A DNA stretch of 5,449 nt from JASJBU01 sp965372385 (GTDB lineage Bacteria > Pseudomonadota > Gammaproteobacteria > Chromatiales > Chromatiaceae): the NCBI GenBank assembly GCA_965372385.1, contig CBDVCD010000245.1:1-5449 (forward strand). Reading direction: 5' to 3'. The translations under genes and the position numbers were made by a program. This document shows, in pieces, positions 1 through 5,196 of this stretch (positions are counted from its first letter, which is position 1; the number at the start of each line of letters is the position of its first letter). Under the pieces are notes generated by a model. The model made no database searches and was not told the origin of the DNA. It saw nothing but the letters and a program-made list of their open reading frames with translations.

Positions 1-88
1 TCTGTCAGCGCCCATGGCGGCGTTACGCCTCTTGCAAAGGACTATGGCCATTCGCTGCGAGGCGTGCCTTGCCATGGGCGCTGACAGA
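1..88. repeat. Hairpin-forming palindromic element (REP/MITE-like), possibly cut by window edge
   Basis: Positions 1-18 (TCTGTCAGCGCCCATGGC) are the exact reverse complement of 71-88. Inside this, 19-21 can pair with 66-68 and ACGCCTC (25-31) pairs with GAGGCGT (59-65), so the whole stretch can form an imperfect stem of about 28 bp with small bulges and a loop of about 27 nt. There is no T-run after the stem, so it is not a classic intrinsic terminator. The size and compensating arms resemble intergenic REP/BIME or small non-autonomous elements of gammaproteobacteria, but the family is not identified. The left arm begins at the first base of the window, so the element may extend further upstream. 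No transposase gene or target-site duplication is visible. Confidence 0.7.
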
Positions 89-196
89 GCAACTGAATCC
101 ATCAATACAACCTTGACGGAGTACCAGGTACAGTCCACTTTATTGTGTCAGGATTTTGTTGGTAAAAAGCGGTCAGTGGGTATTTCAAGCGGGAAA

Positions 197-226
197 CTGA
201 CAACATCTTTGATAGGAGACTATACT
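197..226 (+). promoter_or_regulatory. Candidate sigma70 promoter of accA-tilS
   Basis: A -35-like CTGACA (197-202, 5 of 6 to TTGACA) lies 18 bp before a -10-like TATACT (221-226, 5 of 6 to TATAAT). Transcription would start near 232-234 and give a leader of about 28 nt before the accA ATG. The match is good for a promoter found by eye, and it lies in the only sizeable non-coding stretch before accA. Other promoters further upstream, or read-through from an upstream gene, cannot be excluded. Confidence 0.55.
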
Positions 227-237
227 GTCCTATCAAA
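208..237. promoter_or_regulatory. Perfect 10-bp inverted repeat around the accA -10 box (candidate operator)
   Basis: TTTGATAGGA (208-217) and TCCTATCAAA (228-237) are exact reverse complements separated by 10 bp that contain the -10 box TATACT. The half-site centres are 20 bp apart, about two helical turns, as expected for a dimeric repressor bound on one face of the DNA and blocking RNA polymerase. If instead an upstream promoter is used, the same bases would form an RNA hairpin in the accA leader. Which protein would bind is unknown, and I do not recognise the half-site. Confidence 0.5.
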
Positions 238-260
238 TCTGATTCCGGTATAGTCCGCCC

Positions 261-1220
261 ATGGATCTGAACTTTCTCGAATTTGAGCAGCCGATCGCCG
301 AACTTGAGGCGAAGATCGAAGAACTTCGCCTGGTTGGTAATGATAATGAAATCAATATTCAGGACGAGATTTCCCGTCTTGAGAACAAAAGCCGGTCGCT
401 TACGGAATCGATCTTTTCCAACCTGAAGCCCTGGCAGATCTCCCAACTCTCCCGACACCCCCAGCGTCCCTATATGCTGGACTATGTCGAGTTGGTCTTC
501 GACGAGTTTCACGAGCTTCATGGTGACCGGGCCTTCGCGGACGATCACGCCATCATCGGCGGGGTTGCGCGTATCGAAGGAGAGCCGGTGATGATCATCG
601 GTCAGCAGAAAGGCCGGGACACCAAGGACAAACTGTACCGTAATTTCGGTATGCCGAGACCAGAGGGATACCGCAAGGCGCTGCGCCTGATGAAGATGGC
701 GGAACGCTTCAAGCTGCCGATTCTGACCTTTATCGACACCCCTGGGGCCTACCCTGGCGTGGATGCGGAAGAGCGGGGTCAGAGCGAGGCCATCGCCCGC
801 AACCTGAAGGTGATGTCGGGTCTGCGCACCCCCATCATCTGCACCGTAATCGGCGAGGGTGGTTCGGGTGGCGCGCTTGCCATTGGTGTGGGCGACCGGG
901 TGATGATGCTGCAGTACAGCACCTATTCGGTGATTTCGCCGGAAGGTTGCGCCACGATCCTCTGGAAAAGCGCCGAGAAGGCGCCACTGGCCGCGGAGGC
1001 CATGGGCATCACCTCCAGCAAACTTAAGGGGTTGGAACTGATCGACGAGATCATCCCTGAACCTCTGGGTGCTGCGCATCGCGATATCGAGGAGATGGCC
1101 AAGAATCTCAAGCACGCGCTGTTGCAGGGGCTGGAAAACCTGCAGAGCATGGCTGCCGACAAACTGCTGGATATCCGCTATCAACGGCTCATGCAGTACG
1201 GCCAGTTCGCTGAGGACTGA
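261..1220 (+). CDS. accA: Acetyl-CoA carboxylase carboxyltransferase subunit alpha
   Basis: AccA pairs with AccD to form the cytoplasmic carboxyltransferase, which moves the carboxyl group from carboxybiotin on AccB to acetyl-CoA, making malonyl-CoA for fatty acid synthesis. The 319-aa protein has the family's usual length. Its N-terminus (MDLNFLEFEQPIAELEAKIE) matches the E. coli start closely, which fixes the ATG. Crotonase-fold signatures are intact: TPGAYPG at 160-166, the glycine-rich GEGGSGGALAIG at 198-209 that builds the oxyanion/CoA site, and SVISPEGCA around 223-231. The N-terminal 50 residues form the usual charged helical segment. No Shine-Dalgarno sequence is visible in the bases just before the ATG, which is odd for such a highly used gene. 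tilS follows after 27 bp, so both are probably one operon driven by the promoter at 197-226. Confidence 0.97.
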   Translation: MDLNFLEFEQPIAELEAKIEELRLVGNDNEINIQDEISRLENKSRSLTESIFSNLKPWQISQLSRHPQRPYMLDYVELVFDEFHELHGDRAFADDHAIIGGVARIEGEPVMIIGQQKGRDTKDKLYRNFGMPRPEGYRKALRLMKMAERFKLPILTFIDTPGAYPGVDAEERGQSEAIARNLKVMSGLRTPIICTVIGEGGSGGALAIGVGDRVMMLQYSTYSVISPEGCATILWKSAEKAPLAAEAMGITSSKLKGLELIDEIIPEPLGAAHRDIEEMAKNLKHALLQGLENLQSMAADKLLDIRYQRLMQYGQFAED

Positions 1221-1247
1221 TTCGTCTCTCCCCGCTGGACCACTCCA

Positions 1248-2576
1248 GTGAAGCTAACCTCTGCCCGTTTACAACAGATATTGCAGGGGTACCCAACGAC
1301 CGGCAGCTACCATCTCGCCTTCAGTGGTGGGCTCGACTCCAGTGTGTTGCTCCACCTGCTGACCCGCTTGAGGGATCAGCTACCCGCTAGGCTGACGGCT
1401 ACCCATATCCACCATGGCCTGCAGCCGGAGGCCGATGAGTGGGGCAGGCACTGCGAACAATTCTGTCATACGCTGGCTATCCCCCTGCGGCAGATCCATC
1501 TCAAGCTCGTGCCAAAACCGGGCGAGAGCCTTGAGGCCCTGGCCCGCGACAGGCGTTATGCCGCCTTGGCCGGTGAAATGAATGAAGGTGACATGCTACT
1601 GACCGCCCAACATCAGGACGACCAGGCAGAGACCCTTCTACTGCAGCTGCTGCGCGGCAGCGGTCCCGCTGGTCTGGCGGCGATGCCCCGGCTGAGCCGG
1701 TTTGCTCCTGGCTGGTTGGCCCGCCCCCTGCTTGATTTCTCCCGGGGAGAGTTGGAAGTCTATGCCAGGCAGCATCAAATAAGCTGGGTGGAGGACCCCA
1801 GCAATCAGAATCTTCGTTTTGATCGGAACTACATCCGTCTGCGGGTCATGCCGTTGTTACAGCAACGCTGGCCAGCGGCACCGGCAACCATAGCCCGTTC
1901 CGCCCGGCTTAGCGGTGAACTGCAAAGTTTAGTCGACGAGCAGGCCGCGCAGGATCTCGACAAGGCCCATGGTCCATGGCCGGCTACCCTCTCGATCGCT
2001 GCCCTGCGGGCATTGTCGGCACCCCGCCGACGCAGTCTGTTGCGTCATTGGGTTCGTCAACAGGGTGGAGCAATACCGGGCTCGCGTCACCTGCGGCGCA
2101 TTGAGGAGGAGTGTCTCTACAGTCGGGAGGATGCCCAGCCCCTGGTACATTGGGGGGATGTGGCGGTGCGGCGTTTCCGTGATGGGCTGTTTCTACTCAA
2201 ACCGCTGCCACCCCACAATCCTGCGCTGGTCATCTCCTGGCCGGATGAGAAGCCGTTGAGTCTGTCGTCTGGGATGGGAGAAATAACCCTTGCCCCAGCC
2301 GATAAAGGCATTTCATTAGAGCAATGGCGTACCGCCAAGGTGGAGATCCGCTTTCGGCGGGGTGGGGAGACCTGTATCCCCGCGGGTTCGAAACATCATC
2401 GAAGCCTGAAAAAACTCTTTCAGGCCTGGGGGGTCCCGCCCTGGCTGCGTGAACGCACCCCATTGATCTTCCTTGACGGAGAATTGGCGGCGGTGCCGAA
2501 CAGGCTGGTATGTGAGCCGTTTTTGGCGGATCCGGGGGAAGCGGCTGTAACTCCCTGCTGGAAAAAATATTCCTGA
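1248..2576 (+). CDS. tilS: tRNA(Ile)-lysidine synthetase
   Basis: TilS attaches lysine to C34 of the CAU anticodon of a minor tRNA-Ile, using ATP, so that the tRNA reads AUA and is charged with Ile instead of Met. It is essential in most bacteria. The 442 aa have the long gammaproteobacterial architecture: an N-terminal PP-loop ATPase domain with SGGLDSS at 26-32, IHHGL at 54-58, HQDDQAET at 122-129 and GSGPAGLAAM at 137-146; the tRNA-binding stretch ending in EDPSN (182-186) and RNYIRLRV (193-200); a middle substrate-binding domain; and a C-terminal TilS_C domain from about residue 365, with RSLKKLFQAWGVPPWLRERTPL. The start is GTG at 1248, the only start that keeps the full N-terminus before the PP-loop; its Shine-Dalgarno is weak. 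It lies 27 bp after accA, a common gammaproteobacterial neighbour, and ends 14 bp from the convergent MNIO gene. Confidence 0.96.
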   Translation: MKLTSARLQQILQGYPTTGSYHLAFSGGLDSSVLLHLLTRLRDQLPARLTATHIHHGLQPEADEWGRHCEQFCHTLAIPLRQIHLKLVPKPGESLEALARDRRYAALAGEMNEGDMLLTAQHQDDQAETLLLQLLRGSGPAGLAAMPRLSRFAPGWLARPLLDFSRGELEVYARQHQISWVEDPSNQNLRFDRNYIRLRVMPLLQQRWPAAPATIARSARLSGELQSLVDEQAAQDLDKAHGPWPATLSIAALRALSAPRRRSLLRHWVRQQGGAIPGSRHLRRIEEECLYSREDAQPLVHWGDVAVRRFRDGLFLLKPLPPHNPALVISWPDEKPLSLSSGMGEITLAPADKGISLEQWRTAKVEIRFRRGGETCIPAGSKHHRSLKKLFQAWGVPPWLRERTPLIFLDGELAAVPNRLVCEPFLADPGEAAVTPCWKKYS

Positions 2577-2592
2577 TAATCAGCGAAATATT
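2562..2592 (-). terminator. Possible weak intrinsic terminator for the cnoX-MNIO transcript
   Basis: AATATT (2566-2571) pairs with AATATT (2587-2592), and CTGA (2573-2576) pairs with TCAG (2580-2583) around a TAA loop. Read on the minus strand, the hairpin runs into six U residues (complement of A2562-A2567, partly inside the stem). It spans the last codons of tilS and the stop region of the minus-strand gene. The outer stem is all A-T, so it would be weak. Read on the plus strand there is no T-run behind it, so it gives no clear stop for tilS. Confidence 0.3.
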
Positions 2593-3418
2593 AAATGTTG
2601 CCCGCAATCATCCTGGCCTGATCCAACTCCTCCAGCAACTCTTCCAGGGGTGGGATGTCATCGTTCCGTTCGAGCATGGTGGCAACCGGCCCGCAGATGG
2701 CCAGGGTTTCCCGATAGAGTTGCCAGACCGGGTCGTTCATCGCACCGGTGTCCGCATCCCACTCATATTCGGATCGGTTCATCATCGGCGCCAGATGGAT
2801 CTGCCAGATGCGCTCAAGGGGTAGATTGTTGATATAGGTCCAGGGATCGAAACCCTGAGACACACTGTTGGTGATGATGTTGTTCAGGTCCAGCAGGATC
2901 AGGGAGTCGGAGGCCTCGGCAACACGGCTGAGAAACTCCCACTCTGGCATCTGGTCATGGCCATGGGGGGAGGAGTCGGATATGTTTTCCAGCAGGATCC
3001 GCTGCCCCAGGCTCTCCTGGACTTGTCTGATTCGGGGTGTCAGGTGGTCGATCATCTCCTGGGTGCGAGGCAGGGGACGCAGATCATAGCTGTGTGACAT
3101 GCCCGGCAGGGTCCAGCAGAGATGGTCCGAGATCCAGACCGGCTGAATCCGCTCCACCAACGATCTGAGCTGGCTGATGTATTGCTCATCCAGTGGATCG
3201 GGGCCACCAATCGAGAGTGACCCCCCGTGCATCACCAGGGGGTAAAGTTGACGAATCCTTTCCAGCTCGGTGAACCGTTCCTTGTCGGCATCCAGGTACC
3301 TGTCGGAGAGGATCTCCAGCCAGTCCACGGCAGGTCGCTGATTGATGATTGGCGTAACGAGCTCCCGCCGCAGACCCAGACCAAAACCCACCAGAGGTCT
3401 ATTACGAGATTTGTCCAT
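2591..3418 (-). CDS. DUF692 (UPF0276) family protein, MNIO-type multinuclear iron enzyme, divergent
   Basis: This 275-aa protein shows the DUF692/MNIO TIM-barrel pattern. Residues numbered from the ATG: GFGLGLRREL 11-20, WLEIL 33-37, MHGG with H64, SDHLCW with H99, LLEN with E144, LLDLNN with D177 and N179/N180, GFDPWTYINNLPLERIWQIHLA with H208, DPVWQLY, and LERNDDIPP with E250. Studied members (MbnB, TglH, Buf-type enzymes) use two or three irons to oxidatively rearrange cysteines of peptides. Odd here: the usual HLAGH is HLAPM, and the usual Asp-Thr-His is Asp-Thr-Gly (G225, bases 2744-2746), so one expected metal-ligand His is missing. It follows cnoX by 5 bp and is probably translationally coupled. 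An upstream in-frame TTG at 3427 would overlap the cnoX stop and add three residues; the ATG is preferred. No precursor peptide or DUF2063-type partner is nearby. Family certain, substrate unknown. Confidence 0.88.
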   Translation of the reverse strand: MDKSRNRPLVGFGLGLRRELVTPIINQRPAVDWLEILSDRYLDADKERFTELERIRQLYPLVMHGGSLSIGGPDPLDEQYISQLRSLVERIQPVWISDHLCWTLPGMSHSYDLRPLPRTQEMIDHLTPRIRQVQESLGQRILLENISDSSPHGHDQMPEWEFLSRVAEASDSLILLDLNNIITNSVSQGFDPWTYINNLPLERIWQIHLAPMMNRSEYEWDADTGAMNDPVWQLYRETLAICGPVATMLERNDDIPPLEELLEELDQARMIAGNI

Positions 3419-3423
3419 AGGTA

Positions 3424-4287
3424 TCAATGAAGGATGTTGAACATGCGGTTGCGGTAGCGTTTGACCAGGTCGCCCTCGCCACCGAGCATATCGAAGATCC
3501 GCAGCATGCCCTTACGGCCGGCGTCGTCGCCATATTGCCGGTCCTTCTGCATCAAAGTGAGCAGCAACTCGAGGGCGCTCTCGTAGTCGGTCTCTATGAT
3601 TCGGTGGGATGCCAGCTGATAGAGGGCCTCGCTGTTTGTGGGGTCTTGCTCGAGGATTTGCTCTAACACTTCCACAGCTGGTGCTTCTTTTATGGTGTGG
3701 TCGAAACGGATGCGGGCCAGCATGGAGACCACTTCCGGCTTTTCCCGCTCTTCGACTGGCAGTTCCAGCAACAGCTGTTCAGCATCCGCCAGTTCTCCGA
3801 TGGTGGCCTTGTAGCGGGCGTAGGAGAGCTTGACCCGCGGGTTGCCTGGGTCTGCCAGATTGGCCTGCTCGATCAGTTCTCCGGCCTTTTCCACATCCCC
3901 CTGCAGCAGGAGTGAGTCTGCCTCATGCAACCACAGATCCGATTCCCGGGGGATGTGTCTGTCGAGAAAGGCACGGACCTCGGTCTCCGGCAGCGCGCCC
4001 ATGAACTCATCCTCCGGCTGGCCATTGCGAAACAGCTTCACCGTCGGCAGGCTGCGGATACCGAACTGGGCCGCCAGTTCCCGCTGCTCCTCCGTGTTGA
4101 CCTTGGCCAGAATAAATTTGCCCTGATACTCATCCGCCAGTTTGGCCAGTAGCGGCATCAGACCTTTACAGGGTGCGCACCAGTCGGCCCAGAAATCCAC
4201 TAGGATCGGCCGTTTGAGCGAGCCTTCAAGGACGACTTGCTTGAAGTTATCCGCGGTTATTTCGAAGATATAGGGTGAGTCAGCCAT
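3424..4287 (-). CDS. cnoX: Thioredoxin-TPR co-chaperone CnoX (YbbN)
   Basis: CnoX is a cytoplasmic chaperedoxin that holds proteins damaged by oxidants (hypochlorite in E. coli), protects their cysteines and hands them to GroEL/ES or DnaK. This 287-aa protein has the family length. Its N-terminal thioredoxin domain (about 1-110) has FWADWCAPCK with the CxxC pair at C37 and C40, VNTEEQRELAAQFGIRSLPT with cis-Pro 81, and FRNGQ. Its C-terminal TPR-like helical domain (about 115-287) ends in KRYRNRMFNILH, as in YbbN (E. coli ...KYRRQLYALLY). E. coli CnoX has lost the first active-site Cys, whereas this one keeps the full CAPC and so may also be a working thiol reductase. The ATG at 4287 fits the family start; a TTG 27 bp upstream stays in frame but is not needed. 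It is the first gene of a two-gene operon with the MNIO gene and is divergent from trxC. Confidence 0.94.
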   Translation of the reverse strand: MADSPYIFEITADNFKQVVLEGSLKRPILVDFWADWCAPCKGLMPLLAKLADEYQGKFILAKVNTEEQRELAAQFGIRSLPTVKLFRNGQPEDEFMGALPETEVRAFLDRHIPRESDLWLHEADSLLLQGDVEKAGELIEQANLADPGNPRVKLSYARYKATIGELADAEQLLLELPVEEREKPEVVSMLARIRFDHTIKEAPAVEVLEQILEQDPTNSEALYQLASHRIIETDYESALELLLTLMQKDRQYGDDAGRKGMLRIFDMLGGEGDLVKRYRNRMFNILH

Positions 4288-4322
4288 GTTGAAGTCTACC
4301 AGTCTGCTTTCCAATCGCTGCC

Positions 4323-4328
4323 ATTATA
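4323..4328 (-). promoter_or_regulatory. Candidate -10 box for cnoX in the cnoX/trxC divergent region
   Basis: ATTATA here reads as a perfect TATAAT on the minus strand, placing a start near 4316 and a leader of about 29 nt before the cnoX ATG. The -35 at the right distance (GTTTCA on the minus strand, complement of 4345-4350) is poor, so an activator may be involved. For trxC on the other strand, TTGAAA (4355-4360) is a plausible -35, but the -10 that would follow (ATTCTA, 4378-4383) is weak. The two promoters would lie back to back in the 124 bp between the genes. Confidence 0.4.
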
Positions 4329-4411
4329 CTGCGTACTGACCAGATGAAACGTGCTTGAAATTATTTTTACCGGACCCATTCTAAACAGAACCTTTTTTCG
4401 AGAATATCACG

Positions 4412-4849
4412 ATGACTGAAGCACTACATATCGTTTGCCCCCACTGTGACGGTATCAACCGGGTACCGGCGAGCCGCGTGGGCGAGGGTGCCAAATGCGG
4501 CAAATGCCATCAGCCCCTGTTCAATGGAAACCCCCTGGCACTCAATGCCAGCCGTTTTCTGAGCCACTCCCAAAAGAGTGATATCCCACTGTTGATCGAC
4601 TTCTGGGCGCCCTGGTGCGGCCCCTGCCGGATGATGGCGCCGGCATTCGAGCAGGCTGCTGCGCAGCTGGAGCCCCATGTCAGGCTGGTGAAGGTGAATA
4701 CGGAGGAGGAACAGCAGTTGGGCGCTCAGTTTGGCATCCGCAGCATTCCGACCCTGATGCTGATGCGCAACGGGCGTGAAATTGCCCGCCAGCCAGGTGC
4801 CATGGATGCGGGTGGTATCGTCGGCTGGACCCGGCAACATCTGGGCTGA
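4412..4849 (+). CDS. trxC: Thioredoxin 2 (zinc-finger thioredoxin TrxC)
   Basis: TrxC is a cytoplasmic disulfide reductase fed by thioredoxin reductase; in E. coli it is induced by OxyR under peroxide stress. The 145-aa protein carries the N-terminal zinc-binding domain that separates TrxC from TrxA, with C9-x2-C12 and C29-x2-C32 in the form CPHCDGINRVPASR...AKCGKCHQPLF. The thioredoxin domain then starts near residue 42, with IDFWAPWCGPCR (active-site C69 and C72), VKVNTEEEQQLGAQFGIRSIPT (cis-Pro 113) and MRNGR. Length and order match E. coli TrxC (139 aa) throughout. The ATG at 4412 has a weak GAGAA-type ribosome site about 8 nt upstream. It is divergent from cnoX, which carries a very similar stretch (VNTEE...AQFGIRSxPT). 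No OxyR site was recognised by eye. Confidence 0.96.
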   Translation: MTEALHIVCPHCDGINRVPASRVGEGAKCGKCHQPLFNGNPLALNASRFLSHSQKSDIPLLIDFWAPWCGPCRMMAPAFEQAAAQLEPHVRLVKVNTEEEQQLGAQFGIRSIPTLMLMRNGREIARQPGAMDAGGIVGWTRQHLG

Positions 4850-4954
4850 GCCAACTTGTTGGACCACTCGCTGTACGCCCCAGTCGCATAGGCGGCAACA
4901 ATCGCATCATTTCGCACACGGTGCTTCCCCGCAATCTTATTTTTCTATGCGGAC

Positions 4955-4973
4955 GTGTATCCATTGGGTACAC
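4955..4973. promoter_or_regulatory. Inverted repeat over the -10 region of the RHH-hsdR operon (candidate autoregulatory operator)
   Basis: GTGTATCC (4955-4962) and GGGTACAC (4966-4973) are reverse complements at 7 of 8 positions around a 3-bp centre. The right arm overlaps TACACT (4969-4974), a 4-of-6 match to a -10 box. The following gene encodes a ribbon-helix-helix protein, and members of that fold often bind short palindromes over their own promoters, so this is a natural operator candidate. No good -35 is seen 16-18 bp upstream of the -10. Confidence 0.45.
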
Positions 4974-4981
4974 TTTGTGCC

Positions 4982-5194
4982 ATGAAAGATGTCGGTCTTC
5001 GCATACGAGTTCAGCGCGATCTGCGCGAGAAGTTCCTGGAGGTCTGCCGGGCGCAGGACAAGCCTGCCGCGCAGGTCCTACGTGAGTTTATGCGCGGGTA
5101 TGTGATAGAGCGTGAGGCTGCGTCGTCCGATGCTGATGACGATTCAGACCACGCCGCACGGGAGCACTCCAAAACCGGCAACGGACAAGGCTGA
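4982..5194 (+). CDS. Small ribbon-helix-helix (CopG/Arc-type) regulator preceding hsdR
   Basis: The 70-aa product begins MKDVGLRIRVQRDLREKFLE and has the ribbon-helix-helix layout: a short beta strand LRIRVQ (6-11), helix A about 12-25 (RDLREKFLEVCRAQ), a turn DKPA, and helix B about 29-44 (AAQVLREFMRGYVIER). After that comes an acidic, probably disordered tail (SSDADDDSD). Such proteins bind DNA as dimers through the paired strands. The ATG at 4982 is chosen because the fold starts right there; a GTG at 4955 is in frame but would lie inside the palindrome. No Shine-Dalgarno precedes the ATG. Only 2 bp separate its stop from hsdR, so it is probably the operon's own regulator, or an antitoxin-like control protein for the restriction enzyme. 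The exact family was not identified. Confidence 0.8.
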   Translation: MKDVGLRIRVQRDLREKFLEVCRAQDKPAAQVLREFMRGYVIEREAASSDADDDSDHAAREHSKTGNGQG

Positions 5195-5196
5195 CG

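Noticed and set aside
14..253. 79-codon open frame on the plus strand before accA
   Set aside because: It runs through the hairpin element and the promoter region, shows no recognisable protein pattern and has no ribosome site.
102..1184. 360-codon open frame on the minus strand opposite accA
   Set aside because: It is the antisense shadow of a GC-rich conserved gene; the plus-strand AccA is unmistakable, and the minus frame has no recognisable motifs.
4288..4411. Possible small RiPP precursor peptide for the MNIO in the cnoX/trxC gap
   Set aside because: The gap is 124 bp and no Cys-rich open frame with a ribosome site was seen in it.
4851..4862. CCAAC-TT-GTTGG palindrome just after trxC, considered as a terminator
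   Set aside because: The stem is only 5 bp with a 2-nt loop and no T-run follows, so it does not support termination.
4424..4867. 147-codon open frame opposite trxC
   Set aside because: Antisense shadow of trxC, without any recognisable domain.
4884..4951. CGCATAG (4885-4891) and CTATGCG (4945-4951) inverted pair, plus three TCGCAY copies, considered as an attachment site or island boundary
   Set aside because: The repeats are short and far apart and could arise by chance; no integrase, tRNA gene or matching direct repeat is present in the window.
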